DNA from: Halichondria panicea
Lineage: Eukaryota; Porifera; Demospongiae; Suberitida; Halichondriidae
DNA: 64,000 bases
Assembly (NCBI RefSeq): GCF_963675165.1
Contig: NC_087379.1
Location: 3,538,201-3,602,200, forward strand
Direction: 5' to 3'
The stretch's first letter is position 1, and each line of letters opens with the position of its first letter. Positions 45,879 to 58,190 of this stretch are shown here, piece after piece. The position numbers were made by a program, and so were the translations under genes. The notes beneath the pieces are model-generated. The model searched no databases. It saw nothing but the letters and a program-made list of their open reading frames with translations, and had not been told where the DNA came from.

Positions 45879-46059
45879 AAGCAGAGAAGGTGGTACATGT
45901 TCAAAGTTCATATATAACTCAAAATAAATAGTCGCATTTACAGTCATGTAGACTTAATTGATACTTAATTGATACTATACACAAGAAAAATGCTGAAAAG
46001 GTGGCTGTGGTTATCCAAGACAAGGAAACACTTTTCAGTAGATGAAGACTGAGCACTTA

Positions 46060-46870
46060 TCCAAGCTCATCCACACACAAAGCACTGTTGTGGCGAAAGC
46101 CTTTCACATGCAATATGGTTACGTTGATGGTTTGCATACACCCACACAGAGCTGTCTTCACCACCGATCAGATTATAATCTTCAATGCTATCAACACCAA
46201 CAAAGTAGGTGTGATGAACGTGACCAACATAACTCTCTATGCATACTGTTTGATTTACATCCCACAACTTGGCTGTACTATCAAGTTACATCGACAAAAC
46301 TTCAGTCTCGCTAACAAATAATTATCACTGTTCTTGAATGACCTTTTACTTCCAAATATCTTTTACTTCCAAATGTGGAGTGTCAAGTGTCGTATACAAA
46401 ATACTTGTTCCAAAAGCAATTTGAATTTGATTCAGGTTAAAAGGATTGCCACAAACATTCGTGCATGGTTACGACAGAATGACTAGACTATGAGGTAGAG
46501 ACAAATCGTATAACCTTACAGTTCCGTCCTTACTAGAAGAACGGTACCTATCACTGTGTTCAAGGTAAGATCTCTGTAAACATGCGGTTTGAGTATCATA
46601 AAGCACCACACAGGTCTCCAAACAGTACACCTGGATCTGGTGAGCCTTGCAGGCTCAAACGAACAATAGCTGGGTGACCATGCTGTGAAACGATTTGAGT
46701 TTTTCTTGATTCTGCAGAACTAACAGGGTCAGGCAACAACCACAAGACACTGTCGCCAACTATCCCAAGTATGTTAAATTCATCACAGTATTCAAATCCT
46801 CTAGTAATATGAAGAGACGACATATGGATGCTGTGTGCAAGTCTCATCGTCGACATACCTGTAGATATCA
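46060..46870 (-). pseudogene. COP1/SPA-like WD40 domain fragment
   Basis: On the minus strand WD40 repeat remnants occur in the order expected for the COP1-type propeller: GFEYCDEFNILGIVGDSV (46.77-46.80 kb), SSSKDGTVRLYDLSLPH (46.50-46.54 kb), QIQIAFGTSILYTTLD (46.41-46.44 kb), KGHSRTV (46.34 kb), LDSTAKLWDVNQTVCIESYV followed by GHVHHTYFVGVDS and DYNLIGGEDSSVWVY (46.14-46.29 kb). COP1 is a RING-type ubiquitin ligase whose WD40 domain binds substrates; the 'GH..H..FVG+.S..DY...G.E+.S++VY' stretch is characteristic of its penultimate repeat. The RING and coiled-coil parts are not seen. Stops and frame changes show decay. A possible 3' splice site (ATATCTACAG at about 46.86 kb) precedes the first block. 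It lies inside the TIRs of the 6-kb element, which suggests a captured host-gene fragment. Confidence 0.6.
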
Positions 46871-47052
46871 ATAATATAATACAGACTAGAAAACAAAGTT
46901 GCACAGCTCATGGACTCAACGATTTTAATTAACTTATGCAAATGCAACCAACTTTAGGGCATTCTATCTCACTTGGTGAAATTGCTGATGTAGCATAATT
47001 TACGTGTGGGTGCATTATACAAGAAGTTGTATCTTCCACATATAAGACAGTT

Positions 47053-47510
47053 AGATGATCCTCACATACCCAAATGTAAGGTAGGGATACACTTACTACT
47101 TCACCCAAATATCAAGGCTTAACAAGTTTGCTTTTCATCTGGGCTAGTGGTCTAATCTTCTAGACAGAGTTGATAGTTTGATAGACTACCAAGTTCCACT
47201 TCAGCAGACAAATCATACACTCACTTGGAGCAGTGAAGCTTACTGCACAATCTGGTCCTTCCTGCTTGTCTGTAGGGCCTCCAGTGCTGAAAACAGCGCT
47301 CAATTCCCAAATTAAAAATTTAATTACATAATTATTACCATATTTCTAATTAAAAGAAAGCTATTTTGGAAAGTTTCAATAATTATTTTCTCGAAAACTA
47401 GACGCCCAAAACAAAAACTGCTGCACAGTCTTAGTCAGGTATGTGGTCTTTGAATGTAGGTAGAGTAAATTTTTGGTTTGTGTGAGGTTGATTTTTCATT
47501 GTGAGCACCC
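47053..47510 (-). repeat. Right terminal inverted repeat of the 6-kb element
   Basis: Reverse complement of 41482-41987, ending ..ATTGTGAGCACCC. About 50 bp shorter than the left copy, owing mainly to microduplications in the left copy. Confidence 0.9.
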
Positions 47511-48270
47511 TAGTTAACAGCTATTTGGTTAACAGCTGGTCCATGAATACAGTTTTGCTTTCCAGTTGGCAATGCTACCATCTTCATAAACGGGACACGC
47601 TCTAGTGCATTCAAACATTTTAACTCGTCAGGCTCATTGTCCTAGTTCTATACCATTAGCTTTCGCTTGAACAGGTAGTACACCTCTACTAATGGAGGTT
47701 TTACACTAATGGAGGTTTTACAAACATATACTTGGAAGGAATGCCTGTATAACATCCTGTGGCAGCTAGTACACTTTGCCATAAACTCGTCAATAACAAC
47801 ATCAATTGGTTTAGTACGCGTTCTACGGTCAACAATATCTTGATCACAGCCTCTGACTCAACAGATCTTGCTTTACTCGATTTGCTTATCCTTAGATTTA
47901 CGTAAAATACTCTCAGGCTCTATTGATTTATTAGTTTGTGTAGCTACCTGATTTTCTTTTGCAGGAAGACATTCTCACAAAACCACAATGTTGTTTACTT
48001 GTGGTTACTACTATACTAGCGCACGCAATGAAATTAAATACTACAATTTATTTTTAACTTAGCTTTGCTGCTGACCTGTGATTGCTACGAGTATGATTGC
48101 TACGAGTAGCTCTTTTGCAGTGTTCTACAGTAGAACACTGCATGCGTGCACACCTTTGCTATATCTAGCCTACACTAGCCTAGTGACTAGCCTCGGCTAG
48201 TTGAGTAGTAGATACTCTAGCTAAGTATAATTGTAACTAAGGTCAATGGACCCCATGGACCCCAAAGGTC
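47511..48270. other. Spacer
   Basis: No gene recognised; ACTAATGGAGGTTTTAC microduplication near 47.69-47.72 kb. Confidence 0.4.
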
Positions 48271-48513
48271 GGGTTTCAACCCTATATCAGGATTTGTCTT
48301 GCTGAATTATGTAACACGCTGATAAGCAGCTATGAATAATCATTTTATTCTATGAATATTATTGTTCTGAAGTGGGTGTTAACCAATTTTATCTTGCTTG
48401 AGGTTGCGCAACCGGACGTGACACAGACATGCTGCAATCTGATTGCAATCTGATTGGGCTGCAAAACTATATAGCAACTATATAAGACAAATCCTGACAT
48501 AGGCTTGAAACCC
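48271..48513. mobile_element. Small inverted-terminal-repeat element, about 243 bp
   Basis: GGGTTTCAACCCTATATCAG, continuing GATTTGTCTT, at the left is mirrored by AAGACAAATCCTGACATAGG followed by CTTGAAACCC at the right (about 30 bp, three mismatches). No coding sequence. MITE-like. Confidence 0.65.
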
Positions 48514-48879
48514 TACCTCCCGTCAGGGACGGTCGGGCTCCGCCCAACTATTTTATATCCAGTTAGTTTAGGATAGGTGAGATACTGATAGAGATACTGA
48601 TTACTGCCTACCTAATTGATTTGTTCACAACAATAATTAGCACAATTGTCATGGCATGTTAACTTGTAAATGTTCTTGATAGTTTGATGTTCTCAGTAGT
48701 TTGATGTACAATCTCCTACAAAAAGACAATAGTAACAAAAAGACAATAGTACAAAGTTGATATGTAAAAATAATGTTTTCAACATAATTATTACATTTAG
48801 CCTGCCTGCCTTAGATACGCTCTGAGCAATGAATTAAACACAACAAGTGTCCATGTTTCTGAGGTTTTTTTTGTTGACT

Positions 48880-49150
48880 TTGCAATTACAAACTCACCTC
48901 CTCCTGCTATTGCCAATTCTGCTACTGAAAACTCAACCACCCCCTCCGATGCAAACTCTACGGTAAATTACACACCCACTCTTTCCTGCAATTGACAACT
49001 CACCCCCTCCTGCTATTGCCAACTCCCATCCTCCCTCACGATACTGCTATTGCCAACTCACCCACTTCTGCTACTGAAAACTCAACAATCCTCCATCATG
49101 ATACTGCAACCTCACTGGTATTGCCAACTCATGCCAACTCACTCACTTAT
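48880..49150 (+). repeat. Degenerate tandem repeat (CTCCTGCTATTGCCAACTC units)
   Basis: Units of about 28-45 bp containing CTGCTATTGCCAACTCA and GCTACTGAAAACTCAACC occur at least five times. The array gives low-complexity frames rich in P, T, L and S. A plus frame continues to 49406 (VVRTMSDGNPLLIDLTCNNV) with more normal composition but no recognised family. Confidence 0.65.
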
Positions 49151-49734
49151 TGTTTGTGCTGTGCTACAAAACTTCATTGAGTTGCCACCCGTTGTGCGAA
49201 CAATGTCCGATGGAAATCCTCTACTTATCGATCTTACTTGCAACAATGTAGATGATGGCGCTGGGTGGGGACGACGTGGCACAGCTGCTCAGATTGGTGC
49301 TCATTCTGATGTCACTGCACCAACACTACAGTGTACACGTACCATTGAGGTCCATCAAGAGTCCTTAACTTATCAAAAAGTCAACCATTGGATTGAACTC
49401 TGCTGACCTTATGTTCTATAAATTAAAGGAAAGAAAATTATATTATGCATATTCAACAACAGAAGGGGGCCAGCGATTTTGGGCTGTTTGCTATTGCCAC
49501 AGCATCAAAAGCAATATCTAAGGACGTTGCCGTAGACATATGAATATCATTATGGGAGCGCGAGCATTAAGTCGGGAACAAAAGCCGCTCCCACACTGTG
49601 GGAGGATGAACTGGGGGGGGGGTACAGTACAGATGCAGAGCAATCAACCACACGAACCTTACAGCCACCTAGTCTTCTTTCAAAGGCCGGTGAAGGAGGC
49701 TACTGTCATTACCCTACTGAAGATCGACTGCTTG
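49151..49734. other. Spacer with an unassigned plus-strand frame
   Basis: The 49151-49406 part of a plus frame has balanced composition and may be coding, but I recognise nothing in it. The rest is featureless. Confidence 0.3.
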
Positions 49735-50155
49735 CGCGCGCCAAATTATTGGATTTTTTTCCCGTGGATACATCAGATCCTAAAAGTCGAGCTAGCTAGC
49801 TAGAGACAGAGCTGTGTAGGTTTGTTGTGCTGCTGCTATATTTTCTTCTGATAGCAGTAGTATAGGAGCCAAAGGTAGGGTGTCTTATCAGCCGTCACTC
49901 CTTTCAGACGATCGTCATCCACACTGTTGCAGGCTGTGAGTCTTTTGTTAATCTTTTGTTAACATAGCAGGCTAAGGGTAGCTATCAAAGAATGCAACCT
50001 TCAATCGAACTTTCTATCTACTTCCTTCAATCTACTTCCTTCAATCCACTTCCTTTCGTTGTGATGTCATAGATGTACCAGGAGCGCATGCGCAAGCAGT
50101 TGATACCAGGCCCACTTCCCTAGTGGGAAGTGCGGCCTGGGATCGAGGCTACTGA
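49735..50155 (+). repeat. Dispersed repeat copy, TAGCC-ended family
   Basis: Matches 58795-59171 in the same orientation: GCGCCAAATTATTGGAT, AGAGACAGAGCTGTGTAG, AACATAGCAGGCTA, CAATCGAACTTTCTATCTAC and the end CAGGCCCACTTCCC / GGGAAGTGCGGCCTGGGATC plus GAGGCTA. The end contains a short perfect hairpin (CCCACTTCCC / GGGAAGTG). Confidence 0.85.
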
Positions 50156-51517
50156 CATAGACCCATCACTGTGGTCATCACTTTAGTTTGAATTTGTGGC
50201 CCCCAACACTTGGGTGACACACTAACCAGTTGATTATGCATGCGGTAACACAAAAAATGCGTTGTTGCAAATCACCAGAGGGCAGTAGCGATACCGAGGG
50301 CTACAACCACTGCTATGAATGACCACTGCTATGAATATCTTTATGTGCTGGGGGTGTACAGCATATCAAAGCAGTATGGTGCTATGAATATCAGTATACA
50401 GCCTAATTAACCACATGAGAACACATGATATTACTAAACACATGATATTAACACATGATATTACTATCGATATCATTATTGGGGGGATACAGTACAGTAC
50501 AGCAGTTCACTAATTCACAAGAGTGCTTTGAATATCATTAGGGTACGGGTACAGTACAGCAGAGGAAAAGCACAATAGAACTATGAACACATAATATTGC
50601 TATGAGAGGACTCGTTTAAGGTCTCGTTTAAGGTACTATTTCCTAGTCGTTAAAAATGCATTCCAATGACGACAGCCATAAAGAGACAAGCATAAAACTA
50701 AGTTGGCACCTAAATGCATGCACTCTAAAACTAAAAACAATAATAATTATGGTTGAAATTGGTATAGCTAGCCTGATTTTAGGAAGTGTATTTGATACCA
50801 AATTATCAACCTACACAGTCTTGATATTTATGCACAAGTTCATAATCCGTACCTCCTCTGGTCAGGCATAAGAGTGTGAACATCAAGCAGAGGAAAAGGC
50901 TCGTCGAGCTATGAATTCAGTGTTATGAATAAAGAACTATGAATCGCGACCGTAGAGTGTACATCAATGCTAGGTAATGACTGTACACCGTAATGACTGT
51001 ACAATCGTAATGACTGTACAATGACACAAACCAGTGGCAGATCCATGAGCACCCCCCGGCCTTAATCACTGATACAGTTACATGCCACACCCAGTTTATA
51101 TGATGATCCATGCAGGAAACAGATGATCTTTTTTTTGATTTTAGCTCCCCCTTGTCAAGCCTGCCCTGCCAAAACAGTCATCACTGCTCAAGCTGAGGTC
51201 GTTCGGTCATCACTTTAGTGTGGTCAGCCAGAACTTAGCTTGATTTGATCGCACGAAAACTTGGCTGGGCAGCGGGATCAATGGTTGTGCACACACACAC
51301 CTTCAGTTTGATAGAATTCAAGTTTATCAATCAGAATCGGACAAAAAGTAAAGACATGTGATAACATAACCTTCAAAAAGATGAATGACTGAGAGTACTT
51401 TTCCAACACTCCTTCTCAGTCTCGAAATTTTTTCAAACTGACCAAAGGACAGTAAACACAGTAAGTTTGACGTCCATGATTTTTGGCTAAACAAAATTAA
51501 TGGCTGACTGATTATCT
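50156..51517. other. Spacer with many short direct duplications
   Basis: No gene recognised. ACACATGATATTACTA and related words recur between 50.42 and 50.47 kb, and TAATGACTGTACA three times near 50.98-51.02 kb. Confidence 0.4.
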
Positions 51518-51700
51518 TCAAGTTCTTTTCTCCCGCTGTATCCTCATGAATCCATATCCTGAGGTGGATTTCCGATCTCCAACATCCCCTGTCCAGTCAG
51601 CTTGACTTCCCCCGCTGGCCCGCTGGATTATTAGCGCATGCGCTTTGGGGTCAATAGCAGAGCTTATATTCGAGAATGCGCCTATAAAGCAGTCATTTAG
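51518..51700 (-). pseudogene. Ty1/copia RNase H fragment
   Basis: The minus strand reads ADWTGDVGDRKSTSGYGF, the signature of the Ty1/copia RNase H domain (ADWAGD..DRKSTSGY.F), in which the aspartates coordinate metal for RNA strand cleavage. Only about 20 codons are recognisable; no RT or integrase is adjacent. It is a short relic of a copia retrotransposon. Confidence 0.75.
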
Positions 51701-54045
51701 AGCCCCACCCGTGCTGACTCGCAAGCTGGCTAGCAAGCCCTACTATATCATACTATTATGTTACAGTTCATTTACATCATTGAAATTCATAATTATTATA
51801 AAAACATTCATATTGACCAGGAACTGCACTAGCACTGTAGCTAACTAGCTCATAGATAAACCTGCAGTTGAGCATGTGCTGATACGCTTATAGTCAAGTA
51901 ATCCAGTTTCTACGGTATGCTTGATATGATTGCAAACGGGTGTTCACAGACGGTGAGTTTCGCTTCAGGACGTCAGCCATGGTTGGCTGCTTTTCGAATA
52001 TTCAGCCATTGCGTGCCACTGTTTATTGGCAACAATCTGTTGAAACGGTAACGCCATTTACCATCTTATCTCTCAGCAGGGTCTATCGCTATCACTTCCA
52101 TTTCTGCTTCCGACCGCTTCCGTGTGGAGTCGTCAGAAAGCTGCTGTCACACTGAGCAAGTGTGCAGTAGTCATTGGCCTTCGAGAGTTCGAGCTGCTTT
52201 GACAAGGCGAATCTAGGATCCATTCCACAGACAATGCGTGTTGCACCACCAGCCCCCCTTCGTCTTCAGTTCGTTTTCAGCCGCCCCCATTGTTTTCTTC
52301 CTGCCATGAGGCATGCTTTGCAAACTCGTCACACTCTCCTTTAAAATGACCTGGTTTTTGGCATCTGGTTTTTTCTTGTAGGTGTGGGCAATCAAACCTT
52401 CCTCACTCGATCAAGAATTTTTCTTCTTCGTTACTAACATTGTAACTCTCTGGCAAACTTGCTAGAATATACACAACACGATCTTCTTTCTTAAACGAGC
52501 ATGTTGGCTTTATAAGGCGCGGTTAATGACTTCCGCCTGTTGCGGTACAAAAGGCCCATGCCCTGGGCAGACCTTTGACCCCAGCTCCAACATTCAAATA
52601 TCAGTAAACAACTCTCGTTTCTTTTCCCGCTTCATAGCCCGTTCAAACGATATGAACGGCTTTTTATGTTTTTTTTACACAAGTTTTTACACAAGCAAAC
52701 AAAACACATAGCACATAATGGCTGAACAAGCATACCACAGAAGGCCATTACATAAAATGTACATCTATAGGTACGGTACAGCCAGCATCTTCCAGTGCAC
52801 TTTCTGGAGGAGTTCCAGAAGTTGCTTGCGCTGTTCCCTGACCTCACTCTTGCCATCCGAAGGTAACACTGGAAAGTATTCTAGTTCAATAATTATCACG
52901 TGATATGGATGACGATCACTTATTTTTTGCACAGGAGCAAGGACGGTTGGGGTCCTTCGAGGCCTAAGAAAGGTAAATGTCACTAACCTGTACATATGAA
53001 TAAAATGAGTGGTACTTTCCTTAGGTCCCGGAGGGTATGATCCTCCGGTCTTGAACGGAGAGGGTCCCTGTCACAAGGAATATGGTGAAGCGCTTCAAAC
53101 TATACCGCAAGTATTGGACGGATTATAAAGTGACCAAAACCAGTGCACATGACAAGGGGATGCCTGACTGAGTAAGTTTTGCCCACTTTACAGTGCTTTT
53201 CCAGGAGCGATTTCCGAATCCAGATGGACACAGACTTCCAGTCTTCTACTTCTTTTATTGTTTAATTATGTAAAATGTAAATGATTGGCTAGTCAAAATG
53301 TGCACGGATACGTACTTACTTTATATGTCTTCATAAAGCAACTGGTTGCTACAAACTCAATAAAATATAATTATAATTATGTTGCTGCTTCTCCCAGCAC
53401 TCTCCTACGATCCGCGGTCTTCTCATGTCCTGAACCAGTCGTTCACTTGTACACTCTCTACGTACATTCTCGTTCTGAAGTAAACAAATGAATGTACAGT
53501 CACACATACATTATTAGCCAGCATAACGTACCCAGTCCATAATAGCAAGGTTCATTCTCATGTTGAACCCCGAAGCGTTTTGAGATGTATGTGAGCAGCT
53601 GGTGATTGAAAGACTTCTGGAAAGACAACATCATAGGAATAATTAGAAAAAAACCTCACTTGACAATATGATTCGGCATTCTTGTCAATTGCAAGAGGAT
53701 CCTCTACAGGGTGATGCTTTGTTACAATCTGAGTGCTCCTGAGTGCTCGTTCGTACAGAGTACGGACAACTTGTTATCATACACACTCACCTGATAATGT
53801 TTAACAATATTCAGAATGTTCTTTCTGCTGACGACATTAGAACTTTCGTCCTTTTACCTATCGACGAATATTTTTACGTTTGTCAGATAACCACGTCTGC
53901 CTTTTTGGTCCCAATTGCTACTTTCTTATTCTACATTCTTAGTGCCTGAAAATACACGGACACGGTACACAACGGTAGAAGGAAGTTAATTAGCTTTTCC
54001 AGCAGTCTGGGGGACGGAAGTGCACGCCCACTTTACTATAAACTG
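51701..54045. other. Spacer with unassigned short frames
   Basis: A minus frame (52765-52995) reads PSDGKSEVREQRKQLLELLQ and a plus stretch near 53.03-53.10 kb reads GEGPCHKEYGEALQTIP; both have coding-like composition but I recognise no family. Otherwise featureless. Confidence 0.25.
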
Positions 54046-54361
54046 TGCATGAAAATGATCATTTTAGTTGCAACTGTACTGCCATGTGCTTGATCTATTT
54101 ATGCAAGACTGCATGCAAAATTGAAGTTTAGCTATTGAATGATGCACGAGCAAGCGCAGGAGCTACAGCCCACAGAAAACAAGCAGTAAGCAGCCTATAC
54201 CTTAGCTTACTGCATACTGTAGCTTTGTTCACTGAAGGTTGGATTTACTGCTTGTTTTCTGTGGGCTGTAGCTCCTCTCCTGAGTGCATCACTCGTGCAT
54301 CCTTGCATAAATAGATAAGCACATGGCAGTACAGAATGCAGTTGCAACTGAAGTTCATGCA
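54046..54361. repeat. Inverted repeat with 116-144 bp arms and a 56-bp loop
   Basis: The left arm 54046-54189 and right arm 54246-54361 are reverse complements, with the block AGCTACAGCCCACAGAAAAC perfect and others (GTACTGCCATGTGCTT, TATTTATGCA) near perfect. The left arm has a small extra segment near 54.11-54.14 kb. No coding sequence. Hairpin element. Confidence 0.85.
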
Positions 54362-57300
54362 CATTTGATAGCAAATTGTTTTGAGGAAAATGGAGCTGTC
54401 ACGGTGACTTTGTCCTTCTGGAGTATCTCGTATTCTGTGCAAGCTGCGCTGTGCTCTCGTAGAATTATAATAGTAGGGTAAGGGTATAATGAATTTACAT
54501 TAAAATTTGCATTTGCAATACTCACGGTCTATTGTAATTTTTACCTGAGTGCCTCAGGAAACCCAATACTCAGAGGCGAGCGGTCCCACATGCGTATATG
54601 TCCAGATCTTCAAGGATGATGTGATCAAAGTAGACATGATGGTGTAGATTCTTCAAAGAATTTGTCAGATCTCGTTATCCCTTGTTTCTCAGGTGTGCGT
54701 TCCCTCCCAGTACCCAGTATATACTTGCATGCAGTATACCCTTGCATGTTGTAAAAATACCCGTTTTGACTGTCTGCTAGTACCCACACCTTGATTCCTC
54801 TCTTCACAGGTTTGGTACTGCTTCAGTGAGCTCGTCAACCTGCAGAACAGCGCTCGGTGATCATGTTGACGAGGGGACGTACCTTACCTATGCGATCGCT
54901 ACCGGGTGTGCCAGGAGTTGGGAGAGTGGTGTTATTAATAGGACACACTCTAGGTCATCTTTAATTATTGTTCAACACTTGCACATGCATGGCCTCCTTT
55001 AGAATGATAAATTCTGTCTCTGAGTTGGGCAATGTTCGTTCTGAGATAGTGCTCGGTTTGGCTTGTATAACCTTTTGTAGTTTTTTCTTCAATGAAGTTA
55101 ATTGGTGAGATTCCAATGATGCTGGACACCGGACATCATTACTAACGGTGGTTAATAGACTCTGAGCATCAGGTGTTGAACCAGGAGCTGAACCTAACAG
55201 CTCCTAAGCGGTGATTCATATCTGTACGTGATTCATATCTGTACCTTGAGCGCTGTACCTTGAGCCTTGTGATTGACCTTCCATGTTTTGACGGAGAGGC
55301 CCCCTTCTTTTCCACTTTTGTCTTAGTCGTTGCTTGACACTGAGCTTCTTTTTTTATCATTATGGTTCTAGTCTGTGTGTAGTGTGTACTGTACAGCGCC
55401 TGGCTTCAACCAACCATAGATAAAACAGATAAAAACGCTTCAACAAAAGATGTTTCTATTTAAATATCACCATAATTAAACGCCCACCACTCGTGGTAAA
55501 GCTCATGAGCTCATGTTGCCTAGCGCCTATATGGATATGAGATAAGTTTAATGTGTGTAATGTGTGTAATGTGTGTCTGCATGTCTGTAGCGTATCCTCT
55601 GTTGTCAGTTACACTTCGTCACTGGGGTGGGGTGTGTTGTGTATGCCAGTTGTCAGTTACACTGGCCTTGGTCAGTGTGTGTGTGTATTTGTGGATCAGT
55701 ACGCACAATGTGTGTACAGAATACAAATGTACATTATTTTTATAATTTGGTTGTACAAATCTTGTGCTCAACTGGACCTGCAAGATAAGTTTAGTGCTGT
55801 AAGGTGTCCTCTGTTGCGAGTGGCCTTGGCCGGTCGACTTGTGACTAGGTCCGCTACTAAAGCTTCGTTGTGCTTCGTTGTCTAATAAAAGCAGAACTTG
55901 CACATATAACTGAACCAAGAACGATGGAACAGGGTCACTGAAGTAGAAAGCAGAAATCTGTAGATATAATATATCAGGACACGGTCATTAAAGTAGAAAG
56001 CTTGAATTATAGCTTGATACCTGGAGCTCTGAGACTTCAGGCTGTGACCCACAGTGTTCTCAAATGTTTCCAGTCTGTGATAACAACATCACCATATGCA
56101 CTGCATTATATTTCTGGTTTCTTTATAATAATAATCACCAGCCGAGGGTCTATATTTCATGGCCAGTAACGCCGTAATTTGGTTGTAGCGTGTAATGCCA
56201 GGATCCTTTCTTGCAAGTGTGTGTGTGTGATTCTTTCTGGCGATTTGATTGATCTGTGGATCTATCAAAAATCCATGAAGTTGTTCCATCGGCCTTCAGG
56301 CTTCAGGCTCTATATTTTCTAGCTTGAGGTAGCTAGCTATGATCCCAGTCACTGTCCTCTCACTCAACAAGGCCATAAGCATCGATATTCTCACTGTCTA
56401 GAGGTTGTACTACGAAGATCTTGAAACATTATCAAATGGTCACGAAGCGTACCTAGATACCACGTTGAAAGAGCAGCTCAATGTGCATGTGCTGGTACCT
56501 ACAGCGCTCCAACACAGCGTGCACACATTTTTGAAAATGACCACTAGAGTGGCCGTCATATGACGCCACAGTCATTAACTACACGAGCTTGTCATAAACT
56601 TCAGGCACCTAGTCGTCGATAAACGTAACAATGTATTTATTTCCACCTATATTTCCGTCATCGGCCTACAATCTCAAGTTTTTTCGATCTGATTTCTCTT
56701 CTCCCACTGGTTTAAACGGGTATCTTTTCATTTTTCCAGCAATACACCGTTCGCAGAATGACGATTTAGGTAAGTTCATACCGGTCGCTAGTTCACTGTT
56801 CGCTTTGACAGATTTTTTCTGTCCAAGTCGAAGTTGTCAAGCGAAGTGACCACCTAGTGCCGCCAATTGGTCTCTTCAGATGCTTCTCAATGCTGGTGCT
56901 CAATGCTGGTGCTTCTCAAGGCTGGAATATTTTCCAAGAAAATATTTTGTTTGCCAACGTATCGTATTTCGTTCAAAATGGCCGCTCAGAGCGCTCAGAG
57001 CAAAGGTTAAAACGCCTTCAGCGAGCGTTTCTGATCCATCTACCACTGACCAAAGCTAGCTCTTGGCTAGCTTCATTTGAAACTTCGTTTCTTCAGCTAC
57101 TCAGCACTGGACAACAGACACTGACAAAAAAACACATGGACAATACATATACACAAAAAATAGAATATCAACTACCTGATTAATTAATTATCTACTTCAC
57201 AAGCTGGAAAGGATTGTAAACCTGTGTGTAGGTGAAGAAAACATTTCCCGGGAAAAGGGATACGAGAACTTCTGCAGATCCTGATTGAACCATGTCACCG

Positions 57301-57504
57301 TGAGAACAATGAGGACACTAAGTTTACTTAGTGTCTCTGTGCCCTGTCTCTGTGCCCTCATACATATTATTTGTGCGTAGCTAATTGGTGGGGGTGGTCA
57401 GTTACTAGGTTACAAGTCATTTCAATGTATGGTTCATGATATATGAATTTTTAAAGATTTTATTCTTGTTTTAAGGGAAAGGGTTTCATATTACTTTCAT
57501 TATC
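54362..57504. other. Spacer with TG-rich microsatellite
   Basis: TAATGTGTG is repeated near 55.55-55.57 kb and GT-rich tracts continue to about 55.69 kb, giving spurious C/V-rich frames. No recognised gene. Confidence 0.4.
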
Positions 57505-58190
57505 AGCCAAAGCAGTAGCAGTTTTCTGCAGGCAACTTACTACTGCCAGTCAACCAGCCAAAGCCCCAAGTACCCTTGCTGATTTCCCACCTACCTATAG
57601 CCTGTGTAGTTTGATATTTTCGCATTCGCCTCGCAAAGAAAGATGCATAACTTGGAAAAAGTGACAGTTTTCTTTATTCAACTTCGTAGCAAAGTAGTCG
57701 TTACTGTGTCAGTGGTTTCCAACGGAAAAGTCAACCAGCCAAGGCCAGTGCGATGGATCTGTTTTTAGGGTGTTCTTAGCTGAAAATACGCTTACCTACG
57801 TAGCTTGTAAAGTGTACTGGCAGCGTTTAAAATTATACGCAATGTAAAGTGTAAAATAAATGTTATCAGTGCTCTGCCAAAAGTTATACGGTTACAATTG
57901 AATTATGCTCACTGTACAGAGTATAATAATATTCTGACCTTTTCAGGGGAACTTGTGTAACAGGGGAACTTGTGTAAGGACATTTTCTTCCCAACATAGG
58001 ATTAGGTCACAATTATTTTGTCCTTAGTTGGCTTGTGTGTGTATTCTGTGCCCAAAGTTAAATCTTTTTATGAACTCTATAATTATGTGCCTGAGTGCCA
58101 TTGCTTTGCTTGTGGGAGCCGTGGGAGCCTATACATAATTATGTCTAAGGTTGCATGATTCATAATTATTTGGCACCACTTGTGTATGGC
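57505..58190 (+). repeat. Dispersed repeat copy B
   Basis: Same family and orientation as 40345-40930, with the same block order and many differences and gaps. Confidence 0.7.

Larger units (their letters stand above)
41482..47510. mobile_element. 6-kb DNA transposon-like element with about 460-506 bp terminal inverted repeats
   Basis: The segment begins GGGTGCTCACAATGAAAAAT and ends with its reverse complement. The terminal repeats (41482-41987 and 47053-47510) align over their entire length with scattered differences and small indels, including a one-sided microduplication near 41.70 kb and 41.80 kb. Inside are a transposase-like pseudogene on the plus strand (about 42.96-44.64 kb), a nested MITE (45176-45878) and a COP1-like WD40 fragment on the minus strand (46.06-46.87 kb). 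The sequence TAACAGCT(T)AT occurs just outside both ends (41471-41481; 47515-47524), a possible but imperfect target duplication. I cannot assign it to a known superfamily. Confidence 0.75.

Noticed and set aside
48880-49406. Proline/threonine-rich extracellular protein
   Set aside because: The repeated part is a DNA-level tandem array with shifting frames; only the short tail looks protein-like.
55545-55745. Cysteine/valine-rich plus frames
   Set aside because: They arise from a TG-rich microsatellite and have low complexity.
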